From positions 1-64,000 of the forward strand of contig CAYJQC010000018.1 of the NCBI GenBank assembly GCA_964372215.1: DNA of 64,000 nucleotides, written 5' to 3'. Below, piece by piece: positions 10,681-18,613 of the stretch. This DNA is from DAIMFL01 sp964372215. GTDB taxonomy: Bacteria; Pseudomonadota; Alphaproteobacteria; Dongiales; Dongiaceae. Numbering within the stretch: the stretch's first letter is position 1; the number at the start of each line of letters is the position of its first letter. Made by a program: the position numbers and the translations under genes. The notes beneath the pieces are model-generated. The model did not search any database. It saw nothing but the letters and a program-made list of their open reading frames with translations, and was not told the origin of the DNA.

Positions 10681-10720
10681 GCCGGCCTCATGGTGAGCCT
10701 GTCGAACCATGAGGACCGGC
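10681..10720. repeat. Hairpin between lpdA and lipA, related to the repeat at 63919
   Basis: Arms GCCGG+CCTCATGG (10681-10693) and CCATGAGG+A+CCGGC (10707-10720) pair over 13 bp with one bulged A. The loop contains GAGCCTGTCGAA, the same core found in the long inverted repeat at 63919-63988. This identifies it as a member of a dispersed intergenic repeat family. It has no following T run, so it may act as an attenuating or mRNA-stabilising hairpin inside the pdh-lipA transcript instead of a full terminator. Confidence 0.6.
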
Positions 10721-10742
10721 AAGGTCGAGTGGAGCCGATCGA

Positions 10743-11702
10743 ATGAGCATCGCCGAAACCGCGCCCCGGTCGCGCCACCCCGAGAAGGCGCATCGCGCCG
10801 ACAGCCCGATCCAGCGCAAGCCCGACTGGATTCGGGTCAAGGCGCCGATGAGCCGCGAGTATGCCGAGACCCGCGACCTGATGCGCCGGCTCGGCCTCAA
10901 CACCGTGTGCGAGGAGGCGGCCTGCCCGAACATCGGCGAGTGCTGGGCCAAGAAGCAGGCGACGGTGATGATCCTGGGCAGCGTCTGCACCCGCGCCTGC
11001 GCCTTCTGCAACGTGGCGACGGGGCGGCCGGACAAGCTCGATCCGCACGAGCCCGAGCACGTGGCCGAGGCGGTCGGCGCGCTCGGGTTGTCTCATCTCG
11101 TGGTGACCTCGGTCGACCGCGACGATCTCGACGACGGCGGCGCGGCGCATTTCGCCGCGGTGATCCGTGCGGTGCGCGCGGCGGCGCCGCACACCACCAT
11201 CGAAGTGCTGACCCCGGACTTCCTGAAGAAGCCGGGCGCGGTCGAAATTGTCGTCGCGGCGCGGCCCGACGTGTTCAACCACAACCTCGAGACCGTGCCG
11301 CGGCTCTATCCCACGATCCGGCCCGGCGCGCGCTATTTCCAGTCGCTGCGGGTGCTCGCCCGGGTCAAGGAGATCGACCCCGCCATGTTCACCAAGTCCG
11401 GCCTGATGGTCGGGCTGGGCGAGGGAGAAGGCGAGATCCATCAGGTGATGGACGATCTGCGCGCCGCCGACGTCGATTTCCTCACCATCGGCCAGTACCT
11501 GCAGCCGACGCCCAAGCATGCCGCGCTCGATCGCTTCGTGACGCCGCAGGAGTTCGCCGATTTCGCCCGCATGGCCACCGGCAAGGGCTTCCTGATGGTG
11601 TCGGCCTCGCCGCTCACCCGCTCGTCGCACCATGCCGGCGACGATTTCGCCAAGCTGCGCGCGGCGCGGGCGGCCCGCCTCGGAGCGGCGGCCCCGGCCT
11701 GA
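10743..11702 (+). CDS. lipA: Lipoyl synthase
   Basis: A 319-residue radical SAM enzyme that inserts two sulfurs into octanoyl groups on lipoyl domains, using its auxiliary 4Fe-4S cluster as donor. Both cysteine sets are visible: the auxiliary set C56-x4-C61-x5-C67 (CEEAACPNIGEC) and the radical SAM set C82-x3-C86-x2-C89 (CTRACAFC). The conserved RSSYHA-type C-terminal motif appears as RSSHHAGDDF. Its place behind pdhABC-lpd is functionally apt because it makes the cofactor of PdhB and PdhC. Confidence 0.97.
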   Translation: MSIAETAPRSRHPEKAHRADSPIQRKPDWIRVKAPMSREYAETRDLMRRLGLNTVCEEAACPNIGECWAKKQATVMILGSVCTRACAFCNVATGRPDKLDPHEPEHVAEAVGALGLSHLVVTSVDRDDLDDGGAAHFAAVIRAVRAAAPHTTIEVLTPDFLKKPGAVEIVVAARPDVFNHNLETVPRLYPTIRPGARYFQSLRVLARVKEIDPAMFTKSGLMVGLGEGEGEIHQVMDDLRAADVDFLTIGQYLQPTPKHAALDRFVTPQEFADFARMATGKGFLMVSASPLTRSSHHAGDDFAKLRAARAARLGAAAPA

Positions 11703-11724
11703 CGCCCGGATCCGCGGCCCATCC

Positions 11725-12159
11725 ATGCCCACTCATGCCGAGCAGCGGGTTCTGCCGTACCGGCCGGACCAGCTCTTCGATCTGGTCGCCGACATCGAGC
11801 GCTACCCGGAATTCCTGCCCTGGTGCGTCGCCGCGCGCATCCGCAGCCGGCAGGACAACGAGCTGGTGGCCGACCTGGTCATCGGCTTCCGCATGATCCG
11901 CGAGCGCTTCACCAGCCGGGTCAGTCTCGACCGTCCCAACCTGACCATCGACGTCGCCTACAGCGAGGGCCCGTTCCGCTACCTCAACAACCACTGGGTG
12001 TTCGAGGCGCTGCCGAACGGCAAGACCCGGCTCGACTTCTTCGTCGATTTCGAGTTCCGCTCGGTGATGCTGCAGAAGATCATCGGCGTGCTGTTCAACG
12101 AGGCGGTGCGACGCATGGTGGCCGCGTTCGAGGCCCGGGCGAAGGCGCTGTACGGGTAG
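11725..12159 (+). CDS. RatA/Coq10-type START-domain protein
   Basis: A 144-residue protein of the polyketide cyclase/START fold, in the Coq10/RatA (YfjG) group. Conserved elements: N-terminal VLPYRPDQLFDLVADIERYPEFLPWC, SRVSLDRPNLTIDVAY, and the C-terminal helix FNEAVRRMVAAFEARAKALYG. Members bind ubiquinone or act on ribosome association, and sequence alone does not decide between them. The ATG at 11725 is used. Unusually, its last 116 bp (from 12048) are repeated, diverged, at 12791-12906, just past a toxin-antitoxin pair. The 3' end of this gene may therefore be a replacement brought by that insertion. Confidence 0.85.
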   Translation: MPTHAEQRVLPYRPDQLFDLVADIERYPEFLPWCVAARIRSRQDNELVADLVIGFRMIRERFTSRVSLDRPNLTIDVAYSEGPFRYLNNHWVFEALPNGKTRLDFFVDFEFRSVMLQKIIGVLFNEAVRRMVAAFEARAKALYG

Positions 12160-12163
12160 CGGC
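12048..12163 (+). repeat. Left copy of a 116-bp direct repeat (3' end of the RatA/Coq10 gene)
   Basis: Covers the last 37 codons and stop of the RatA-like gene plus 4 bp. It matches 12791-12906 with 7 substitutions and no gaps. Six substitutions are at codon third positions, and the seventh changes Ile to Thr. Confidence 0.9.
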
Positions 12164-12273
12164 CGTGAACCCGCTTTCGTTGCGTTGGCGGAGCCAAATG
12201 CGTGGAGGAACCCTGGCGATTTGTGGGGTATCGTCGATCCTGCTATAGTGGCTGTGCAACCCAAGAGAAACGC

Positions 12274-12465
12274 ATGCCGAAGCCGGAAACGCTGACCAAG
12301 CCCATGCCGCAGCCCTCAGCGGAGGAAGATGCTCGTCGCGACGCCGAAGCGGAGCGCGAGTTTGAAGCCGGCGTAGGCGTTTCCGCCGACGAAGCCGTTG
12401 CATGGCTTCGTGGTCGCATCGACGGCGCGCACGCGCCGATGCCAAAGGCGCGCAAGATCTCCTGA
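12274..12465 (+). CDS. Antitoxin of a type II toxin-antitoxin pair
   Basis: A 63-residue acidic protein whose end (FEAGVGVSADEAVAWLRG) matches the common pattern of small antitoxins that pair with RelE/ParE toxins and bear a GxxxxxxEAVAWL motif. The N-terminal half is polar and probably disordered or helical. ATG at 12274 is chosen because it follows AAGAGAA and leads directly into the polar head. It ends 8 bp before the toxin gene, as is usual for an autoregulated pair. Which DNA-binding fold it uses cannot be told from the sequence. Confidence 0.7.
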   Translation: MPKPETLTKPMPQPSAEEDARRDAEAEREFEAGVGVSADEAVAWLRGRIDGAHAPMPKARKIS

Positions 12466-12473
12466 TCCCCTGA

Positions 12474-12755
12474 ATGGCCGGACGTGTCTATTTCTCGACG
12501 GCAGCGCTCCGTGACTTGGCCGATGTCGTTTCGTGGCTGACACAGCCTGGCTCGGGCTATCGGGCCCGCTCGAAGCTCGACGAAATCTGGGAGAGTATCG
12601 GCGGTCTGCCGGACAATCCGGCACTCTACGCCTGGGATCGAGACAAGCCGAAGTGCCGTCTTGCCGTGTTCCATGGCTACGCGGTGCGCTACCGCGTCCG
12701 ACGCGATGGCTCGATTTGGATTGAGCGTGTTTTCGGTCCGGGCCGACTCAGGTGA
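12474..12755 (+). CDS. RelE/ParE-family toxin
   Basis: A 93-residue basic protein with the RelE/ParE toxin layout: an N-terminal strand and helix VYFSTAALRDLADVVSWL, the helix-turn region ARSKLDEIWESIGGLPDNP, and the C-terminal sheet CRLAVFHGYAVRYRVRRDGSIWIERVFGPGR. ParE members poison gyrase and RelE members cut mRNA on the ribosome. The ...YRVR..IWIERVFGPGR ending resembles the ParE side, but this is not certain. It directly follows its antitoxin and is the second and last gene of the insertion. Confidence 0.8.
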   Translation: MAGRVYFSTAALRDLADVVSWLTQPGSGYRARSKLDEIWESIGGLPDNPALYAWDRDKPKCRLAVFHGYAVRYRVRRDGSIWIERVFGPGRLR

Positions 12756-12790
12756 TTTGCGCGACCCAAACTGCTGGCTTTCCTTCTCGG

Positions 12791-12906
12791 TTTCGAGTTC
12801 CGCTCGGTGATGCTGCAGAAGACCATCGGCGTGCTGTTCAACGAAGCCGTGCGCCGCATGGTCGCCGCCTTCGAGGCGCGGGCGAAGGCGCTGTACGGGT
12901 AGCGGC
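12791..12906 (+). repeat. Right copy of the 116-bp direct repeat: orphan 3' end of a RatA/Coq10 gene
   Basis: Encodes FEFRSVMLQKTIGVLFNEAV...ALYG and a stop, in frame with the RatA family but without a start or 5' part, so it is a gene fragment. It differs from 12048-12163 at 7 of 116 positions, six of them synonymous. Confidence 0.85.
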
Positions 12907-12944
12907 GATTGTGCCGGGCGGCTCGGACACTCGGAGCTTTCTGC

Positions 12945-13502
12945 CTATTGGGTGGCTGGCTTCGAAATGTCGAACATCATGAACGATGACTTCTGGTCGC
13001 ATTCTCCGTTCGCGCATGAAATACCCCAGCCGACGTCGCCATAGTCGAGCAGGTAGAGGCGTTGTGTCCGGCCCGATACCGAAGTGAGATCCACGCGATA
13101 CCCGACCGGCTGTGTCCCGTCCGGCGCAAAGCCGCGATGCATGACCTCGTAGGCATGCCGATACTCGGCATCGTCGACCTGCGCGATCACGATGCTGGTG
13201 AAGTACGACTCATTGCCGACCGGCTCCGGATCGCCATCCACCATCTGTGACGGGAACATCGCGGGGACGAACCCTCCCGGATAGTTCCAGATCCAATCCG
13301 GGTGGCTGGTCAGGACATGACCGAATGGCGTGCAGACGATCTGCCCCCAGCGGTCGAGCGGCGGCGGCAAGACCAACACCGCGTCGGGCGGGCTCGTCCC
13401 GCAGTCGATCAGGTCCTGCGCCATCGCCGGCCCTGGACTGAATCCGAAGCGAAGGAGGATTACCAGGAGGGGCACCAAACGAACGACCGACTTGGGCATC
13501 AT
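12945..13502 (-). CDS. Secreted protein of unknown function
   Basis: A 185-residue protein with a clear signal peptide (PKSVVRLVPLLVILLRFGFS..AMA, cleavage near residue 28). The mature part has four or more cysteines (DCGTSP, IVCTPF, ISCANGEC) that could form disulfides, and no motif I recognise. Two in-frame ATGs (13502, 13499) are adjacent, and either may be used. It reads in the same direction as the DUF429-cinA-pgpA-ispDF run but is separated from it by 39 bp. Confidence 0.65.
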   Translation of the reverse strand: MMPKSVVRLVPLLVILLRFGFSPGPAMAQDLIDCGTSPPDAVLVLPPPLDRWGQIVCTPFGHVLTSHPDWIWNYPGGFVPAMFPSQMVDGDPEPVGNESYFTSIVIAQVDDAEYRHAYEVMHRGFAPDGTQPVGYRVDLTSVSGRTQRLYLLDYGDVGWGISCANGECDQKSSFMMFDISKPATQ

Positions 13503-13541
13503 TTCCTCGCGTGCCTGTCTCCAACGGCGGGGGAACCAATG

Positions 13542-14369
13542 CTAGAAATATACACGGCCTTCGACCGCTTCGGTTGAATTTCTTGCGGAGCCTGCCAGCA
13601 CGCCTTCGCGCCAGTTGCGCCACGTCGCCACTGCCGCAATGACGGCGTCGAGGGCGTCGCCGCCGGGGTCGTCGAGCACAATGCGCTCGACCGCCGGCTC
13701 CGGCGCGGCGAGCAATCGGTCGGCGACGAGGCGCGACAGTATCTCGGTGCGCATCGCGCCATGCGCTGCCGCGCGGCCCTTGTAGGGTGCGTACAGCTTG
13801 ATGCGCTTCAGGAACGACGCCGGACAGATCTCCGCCAGCCATAGGCGGTTCTCGTCGGGCGGATCCATCGGCAGCACGGCCACGTCGCCGGCCAGCAGCA
13901 GCGGCCGCAACAACTCGGCGATACCGTGCCAGGTCTGGCGATAGAGCCTGAGGTTCCAGGCGCCGAACGGCACCTTGGCCTCGACATCGCACAGCCGCCG
14001 GACCTCGCGCCCGCCGGTCGCGGTGCGGCAGGAATCGCGAAACGCCTCGGCGGTGCGATAGCGCCCCGGGAACCCGATGACGAAGCCGCGCCAATCGTCC
14101 GGCGCGACGAACCGCTCGGGCAGGCTGAACGGGAAGTCGCAGCCGACGATCGCCGGCCCCAGGCCGCGCAGGTGCCGGACCAGGGCGGGCAGGGCGGTCG
14201 CCCGCATCGCCCCGCCGCCCGGCAGGTCGAGGGCAGGGCGGCAACTCTCGATCGCCAGCCGGCCCTGCCGGGTCCGTCCCTCGGCGATCCAGATCGCCTT
14301 GCCGGCCGAAGCGGCGCCGCTGAAATCGACGCCGACGATCCGGCGATCGGCACCTCGGTCAGGCGTCAA
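13542..14369 (-). CDS. DUF429 family protein (predicted RNase H-like nuclease)
   Basis: About 275 residues. The N-terminal RIVGVDFSGAASAGKAIWIAEG has the Asp of an RNase H-like fold. CDFPFSLPERF, VEAKVPFGAWN and the C-terminal DDPGGDALDAVIAAVAT match the DUF429 pattern, whose activity is only predicted. No ATG fits. A TTG at 14369 overlaps the end of cinA by 11 bp, which suggests translational coupling. The reading frame stays open further upstream through cinA, but that part has no family match. It is the last gene of ispDF-pgpA-cinA-DUF429. Confidence 0.75.
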   Translation of the reverse strand: MTPDRGADRRIVGVDFSGAASAGKAIWIAEGRTRQGRLAIESCRPALDLPGGGAMRATALPALVRHLRGLGPAIVGCDFPFSLPERFVAPDDWRGFVIGFPGRYRTAEAFRDSCRTATGGREVRRLCDVEAKVPFGAWNLRLYRQTWHGIAELLRPLLLAGDVAVLPMDPPDENRLWLAEICPASFLKRIKLYAPYKGRAAAHGAMRTEILSRLVADRLLAAPEPAVERIVLDDPGGDALDAVIAAVATWRNWREGVLAGSARNSTEAVEGRVYF

Positions 14370-14859
14370 GCTGCTGCCGCAAAAGCGTGAACGCGACCTC
14401 GACCGATTCGGTCCGCACGGCGTGGCGGTCGCCGTGGAACTGGTGGCGCTCGACGAGCGGCTCGCGGCCCTTGCGCGCCGCGCAGATGTAGACCAGCCCG
14501 ACCGGCTTGCCCGGCACCGCGCCGCCCGGGCCGGCGATGCCGGTGACCGCGACCGCCGCATCGGCGCGCGAGCGGGCGAGCGCCCCCTCGGCCATGGCGC
14601 GCACGACCTGGGCGCTGACCGCGCCGTGGCGCGCGATCAGATCCGCGGGCACGCCGACCAGCTCGGTCTTGGCCTCGTTGGAATAGGTGACGAAGCCGCG
14701 CTCCAGCACGTCGGACGAACCGGCGATCGCGGTCAGACAGCCGGCCACCAGCCCGCCGGTGCAGGATTCGACGGTGGCGAGCTTCAGCCCGGCGGCGCGA
14801 TAGGCGGCGAGCAGCGATTCCGCTTCGGCGATCAGGGCGTCGGGCAGTTCCACGGTCAC
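14359..14859 (-). CDS. pncC: CinA C-terminal domain protein / nicotinamide-nucleotide amidohydrolase (PncC)
   Basis: A 166-residue stand-alone CinA C-terminal domain, which deamidates NMN to nicotinate mononucleotide in pyridine nucleotide recycling. Conserved stretches are LATVESCTGGLVAGCLTAIAGSS near residues 27-49, GFVTYSNEAK, and AVTGIAGPGGAVPGKPVG. The start is a GTG at 14859 that overlaps the stop of pgpA by 4 bp (GTGA), so the pair is likely translationally coupled. The N-terminal molybdopterin-binding-like domain of full CinA is absent. Confidence 0.9.
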   Translation of the reverse strand: MTVELPDALIAEAESLLAAYRAAGLKLATVESCTGGLVAGCLTAIAGSSDVLERGFVTYSNEAKTELVGVPADLIARHGAVSAQVVRAMAEGALARSRADAAVAVTGIAGPGGAVPGKPVGLVYICAARKGREPLVERHQFHGDRHAVRTESVEVAFTLLRQQLDA

Positions 14860-15341
14860 AGCACCCAGGTCTGCAGCACCACCAGGCCGAGCGCCGCATA
14901 GGCGGCGGCGATCACGTCGTCCACCATGATGCCGAGGCCGCCCGGCAGCTCGCGGTCGGCCCAGCGCGCCGGCCAGGGCTTCACGATGTCGGCGATGCGG
15001 AACAGCACGAAGCCGACGAAGTAGTGCAGGGGATCGAGCGCCGCCGGCACCAGGGTCAGCCACTGGCCGGCGACCTCGTCGATGACGACCGGGCCAGGAT
15101 CCTCGGCGGCGCTGCGCTCGGCATAGACGCCGCCGGCCCAGATGCCGATCGCGAAAATGACCAGCCCGGCGACCAGCAGGCCGTACGGCCCGGACTGCCA
15201 GGCGATCAGCCAGGCGAAGGGCAGGGCGGCGAGCGAGCCCCAGGTCCCCGGCACCTTCGGCAGCAGGCCCGATCCGAACCAGGTGGCGAGCAGCACCGCC
15301 GGCTGCGCCAGGCTGACGCCCTTGGGCAGGCGGGTGATCAT
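14856..15341 (-). CDS. pgpA: Phosphatidylglycerophosphatase A
   Basis: A 161-residue integral membrane phosphatase that removes phosphate from phosphatidylglycerol phosphate in phosphatidylglycerol synthesis. Family motifs are FGSGLLPKVPGTWGSL near residues 22-37 and VIDEVAGQWLTL near 86-97, followed by FRIADIVKPWPARWAD and GGLGIMVDDVIAA. Several hydrophobic segments span the inner membrane. Its ATG overlaps the ispDF stop by 4 bp and its own stop overlaps the next start by 4 bp. Confidence 0.95.
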   Translation of the reverse strand: MITRLPKGVSLAQPAVLLATWFGSGLLPKVPGTWGSLAALPFAWLIAWQSGPYGLLVAGLVIFAIGIWAGGVYAERSAAEDPGPVVIDEVAGQWLTLVPAALDPLHYFVGFVLFRIADIVKPWPARWADRELPGGLGIMVDDVIAAAYAALGLVVLQTWVL

Positions 15342-16522
15342 GGTGCGCGTCCTTCGGCCGACAGTGCGACGGTGGCGACGGCCTGGGCGGCGATGCCCTC
15401 GCCGCGGCCGGTGAAGCCGAGCCCCTCGGTGGTGGTGGCCTTGACGCTGACCCGGTCGGGATCGAGGCCGAGGATCGCCGCGATCCGCTCGACCATGGCC
15501 TGGCGATGGGGACCGATCTTCGGCCCCTCGCAGATCAGCGTCACGTCGACATGGACGACGCGACCGCCACGGGCCGCGACCAGGCCCGCGGCGTGGGCCA
15601 GGAAGCGCGCGGACTCGGCGCCGCGCCAGCGCGGATCGCCGGGCGGGAAATGCTGGCCGATATCGCCGGCGCCGATCGCGCCCAGGATCGCGTCGGTCAG
15701 GGCGTGCAGGCCGACATCGGCGTCGGAATGGCCTTCGAGGGCATGGCTATGGGGAATGCGCACGCCGCACAGCATCACCGCGTCGCCGGGCGCGAAGCGA
15801 TGCACGTCGTAGCCGCTGCCGGTGCGCCACTCGGTGCCGCCGGCGAGCAGGCTCTCGGCGCGGCGCAGATCGTCGTCGGTGGTGATCTTCAGGTTGTCCT
15901 CCGATCCCGCCACCAGGGAAACCGCCAGCCCCGCCGCCTCCGCCACCGCCGCGTCGTCGGTGAGCGCCGGGTCCGGGATGGTCCGGCCCGCCGCCGCCCG
16001 ATGCGCCGCCAGGATCGCGCCGTAGTGGAAGCCCTGGGGCGTCTGCGCCCGCCACAGGCCGCCACGGTCGACGGTAGCGGCAATGTGTCGGTCGGTGCCG
16101 GCCCGTTTCAGCGTGTCGGTCACCGGTACCGCCGCAATGGCGCCCGGCGCCGAGGCGAGTGCATCGACGACCCGCGCGATCGTCGCGTCGTCGACCAGCG
16201 GCCGGGCCGCGTCGTGGATCAGCACCAGCCGGGGCGCCCGGCCGGCCAAGCTCTCGAGCCCGCGCAGCACCGACTCCTGGCGAGTGGCGCCGCCATCGAC
16301 CGGCGGCAGCAGATCGAGATCGCCGACTGCCGACCGGTAGGCCGCGTCATGCTCCGGGCGCCGCACCACGCAGACGCCGTCGACGGCGGCATGGGCCGCC
16401 AGCCGCTCGACGGCGCGCCGCAGTACCGGCCGGCCGGCCAGGATGCGGTACTGCTTCGGCAGGCCGGCGCCGAAGCGTTCCCCGGTGCCGGCCGCGACGA
16501 CGAGGGCAAGGGTGCCGGTCAT
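15338..16522 (-). CDS. ispDF: Bifunctional IspD/IspF, non-mevalonate isoprenoid pathway
   Basis: A 394-residue fusion. Residues 1 to about 225 are IspD (2-C-methyl-D-erythritol 4-phosphate cytidylyltransferase), with LALVVAAGTGERFGAGLPKQYR at the start and the conserved HDAARPLV. Residues about 235-394 are IspF (MECDP synthase), with GSGYDVHRFAPGD (metal ligands Asp, His), GHSDADVGLHALTDAILG and the C-terminal ATTTEGLGFTGRGEGIAA. The fusion is known in alpha- and epsilonproteobacteria. It is the first gene of the minus-strand run and divergent from the YpjD-like gene. Confidence 0.96.
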   Translation of the reverse strand: MTGTLALVVAAGTGERFGAGLPKQYRILAGRPVLRRAVERLAAHAAVDGVCVVRRPEHDAAYRSAVGDLDLLPPVDGGATRQESVLRGLESLAGRAPRLVLIHDAARPLVDDATIARVVDALASAPGAIAAVPVTDTLKRAGTDRHIAATVDRGGLWRAQTPQGFHYGAILAAHRAAAGRTIPDPALTDDAAVAEAAGLAVSLVAGSEDNLKITTDDDLRRAESLLAGGTEWRTGSGYDVHRFAPGDAVMLCGVRIPHSHALEGHSDADVGLHALTDAILGAIGAGDIGQHFPPGDPRWRGAESARFLAHAAGLVAARGGRVVHVDVTLICEGPKIGPHRQAMVERIAAILGLDPDRVSVKATTTEGLGFTGRGEGIAAQAVATVALSAEGRAP

Positions 16523-16670
16523 GGGCTACCGGTCATGGGGCGGGGTCCGCCGCGCCGTTGAGGATGGCGGACAAGCTATGCGCCGGACGCGATCTTGCCA
16601 AGTCCGCAGGGACCGGGCCCGATGTCCGTCAGTGGTGCCGGCACGTCGCCGTCTATATAGTGCGCGCGCC

Positions 16671-17498
16671 ATGACGTCCGTCGCTTCCGCCAACCTGCTG
16701 TTCGGCCTGTCGGCCCTGGCCGCCATGCTGCCGGCCGCGATCCTCAGCCTGCGCCACGGCGCCGCCCGCGGTACCCTGTTCTGGGCGGTGCTGGCGGTGG
16801 CGGTTGCCGGTCCGGCCGCCTACGCCGCGGCCCAGCTCGGCCAGGGCAGCCTGCCCAGCCTGTCGACCGCGCTGTGGCTCAGCGTCGCCGCCAGCCTGAT
16901 CCTGTTCCTGGTGGTGTCGGTCATGGCGCCGGCCGCACGGCTGCTGACCCCGCTGCTGCTGCCCTACCTGCTGCTGATGGCGGCAGGGGCGCTGATCGCC
17001 AGCGCGGCGCCCAATCCCGGCCTGGCCTATGCCGCGCCGGCCGCTTGGCTCGACGTCCACGTCGCGGTCTCGCTCGGCACCTACGGCCTGCTGACCCTGG
17101 CGGCGGTCGCCGGCTGCGCGGTGGTGCTGCAGGAACGCGCCTTGCGGCGCCGGCAGCCCACCGCCCTGTCGCGCGCGCTGCCCTCGGTCGCCGACGGCGA
17201 GACGCTCCAGGTGCGCCTGCTGGTGGCGGCCGAGGCGGTGCTGGGGCTCGGCATCGTCACCGGCATCGCCACCCAGTACTTGGCGATCGGCCAGCCGCTC
17301 AGCTTCGACCACAAGACCCTGTTGTCGCTGGCGGCCTTCGCGACCATCGGCGGGCTGCTGATCCTGCACCACCGCACCGGCCTGCGCGGCCGCCGGGCCG
17401 CGCGCATCGTGCTGGTGGCCTATCTCCTGCTGACCCTGGCCTATCCCGGGGTGAAGTTCGTGACCGACGTCCTGATGGGCGGCGCCGGCCCTGCCTGA
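16671..17498 (+). CDS. YpjD/CcsA-like integral membrane protein (cytochrome c assembly family)
   Basis: A 275-residue polytopic membrane protein with about eight hydrophobic spans. The pattern LDVHVAVSLGTYGLLTLAAVAG near residues 124-145 and FDHKTLLSLAAFATIGGLLILHH near 211-233 fits the CcsA/CcmC-like YpjD family, with His residues that could bind haem. Members are often found beside ffh in other bacteria, and their exact function is unproven. The ATG at 16671 gives a hydrophobic N-terminus. It is divergent from ispDF across a 148-bp gap. Confidence 0.78.
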   Translation: MTSVASANLLFGLSALAAMLPAAILSLRHGAARGTLFWAVLAVAVAGPAAYAAAQLGQGSLPSLSTALWLSVAASLILFLVVSVMAPAARLLTPLLLPYLLLMAAGALIASAAPNPGLAYAAPAAWLDVHVAVSLGTYGLLTLAAVAGCAVVLQERALRRRQPTALSRALPSVADGETLQVRLLVAAEAVLGLGIVTGIATQYLAIGQPLSFDHKTLLSLAAFATIGGLLILHHRTGLRGRRAARIVLVAYLLLTLAYPGVKFVTDVLMGGAGPA

Positions 17499-17597
17499 TC
17501 CGGGCCGCGGAACAGCGCCGGACCATTTCCCAATGGTCCAGGTTCCGTGTTGCATTGCGGTACGAGCCTGGGGGAAATATAGTGCCTTCGCACAAAC

Positions 17598-17624
17598 AAT
17601 AGGCAAAATGCAGGAGTGCCTATT
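17598..17624 (+). promoter_or_regulatory. Hairpin presenting the dusB ribosome-binding site in its loop
   Basis: Perfect 8-bp arms AATAGGCA (17598-17605) and TGCCTATT (17617-17624) enclose an 11-base loop that ends with AGGAG (17612-17616), the ribosome site of dusB (ATG at 17627). Folding or opening of the stem would change access of the ribosome to this site. Function is inferred from geometry only. Confidence 0.45.
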
Positions 17625-17626
17625 TA

Positions 17627-18613
17627 ATGGGCATCGAGATTGGCCCCATTCGCCTGACCGACCCGGTGATCCTGGCCCCCATGTCGGGGGTCACCGACCT
17701 GCCGTTCCGCCGGCTGGTCAAGCGCAGCGGCGCCGGGCTGGTGGTGTCCGAAATGATCGCCAGCGAGGCGATGATCCGGCAGAACCGCCAGACCCTGCGG
17801 ATGGCCGAGAACGTGCCGGAGGAGCAGCCGATGGCGGTCCAGCTCGCCGGCTGCGAACCCACGGTCATGGCCGAGGCGGCGCGGCTGAATCAGGACCGCG
17901 GCGCCGCGCTGATCGACATCAATTTCGGCTGTCCGGTGAAGAAGGTGGTGAACGGCCACGCCGGCTCGTCGCTGATGCGCGACGAGCTGCATGCCGGCCG
18001 GATCCTCGAGGCGACGGTCAAGGCGGTGTCGCTGCCGGTCACGCTCAAGATGCGCACCGGCTGGGACCATGCCAACCGCAATGCGCCGCGCCTGGCCCGG
18101 ATCGCCGAGGAGTGCGGCATCCGCATGATCACCGTGCATGGCCGCACCCGCTGCCAGTTCTACGAGGGCCGTGCCGACTGGAGCTTCGTACGCGAGGTCA
18201 AGGCGGCAGTCAGCCTGCCGGTAGTCGTCAACGGCGACATCACCACGATGGCGGATGTCGAGCGCGCGCTCACCGACTCCGGCGCCGACGGCGTGATGAT
18301 CGGGCGCGGCGCCTATGGCCGGCCATGGTTCCTGCGCCAGGTCATGCACTACCTGAGGACCGGACAGCAGCTTCCCGACCCGTCCCTCGCCGAACAGCTC
18401 CGCACCGTGCTCGATCACTACGAGGACATGCTGCGGCACTACGGCACCGAGCCGGGCATGCGGGTCGCCCGCAAGCATATCGGCTGGTACAGCAAGGGCC
18501 TGCCCGGATCGGCCGAGTTCCGCGCCGCCGTCAATCGCCTGCACGATGTTGCGACGGCGCGCGAGGCGATTCGGGCGTTCTACCTGCCGCTCATGGAACG
18601 GGCAGCCGCCTGA
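17627..18613 (+). CDS. dusB: tRNA dihydrouridine synthase B (NifR3)
   Basis: A 328-residue FMN enzyme that reduces uridines in tRNA D-loops. Visible features: N-terminal VILAPMSGVTDLPFRRL near residues 14-30, the catalytic cysteine in DINFGCPVKKVVNG near residue 102, TLKMRTGWD, MITVHGRTRCQFYEG and the phosphate loop GVMIGRGAYGRPW. It is the first gene of dusB-ntrB-ntrC, an arrangement conserved in alphaproteobacteria (historic name nifR3). Its stop overlaps the ntrB start (TGATG). Confidence 0.95.
   Translation: MGIEIGPIRLTDPVILAPMSGVTDLPFRRLVKRSGAGLVVSEMIASEAMIRQNRQTLRMAENVPEEQPMAVQLAGCEPTVMAEAARLNQDRGAALIDINFGCPVKKVVNGHAGSSLMRDELHAGRILEATVKAVSLPVTLKMRTGWDHANRNAPRLARIAEECGIRMITVHGRTRCQFYEGRADWSFVREVKAAVSLPVVVNGDITTMADVERALTDSGADGVMIGRGAYGRPWFLRQVMHYLRTGQQLPDPSLAEQLRTVLDHYEDMLRHYGTEPGMRVARKHIGWYSKGLPGSAEFRAAVNRLHDVATAREAIRAFYLPLMERAAA

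Larger units (their letters stand above)
12160..12906. mobile_element. Toxin-antitoxin mini-insertion at the 3' end of the RatA/Coq10 gene
   Basis: About 740 bp lie between the stop codon of the RatA-like gene and the end of a second, diverged copy of that gene's 3' end. The interval holds only an antitoxin and a RelE/ParE-type toxin gene. The arrangement matches an element that restores its target gene with its own 3' end and pushes the old end downstream. No integrase or transposase is present, so homologous or illegitimate recombination with DNA from a relative is the simplest mechanism. Boundaries are inferred. Confidence 0.55.

Noticed and set aside
12752..12982. A 76-codon frame after the toxin gene
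   Set aside because: It is an out-of-frame reading of the orphan RatA/Coq10 3' end; the correct frame there gives FEFRSVMLQK.
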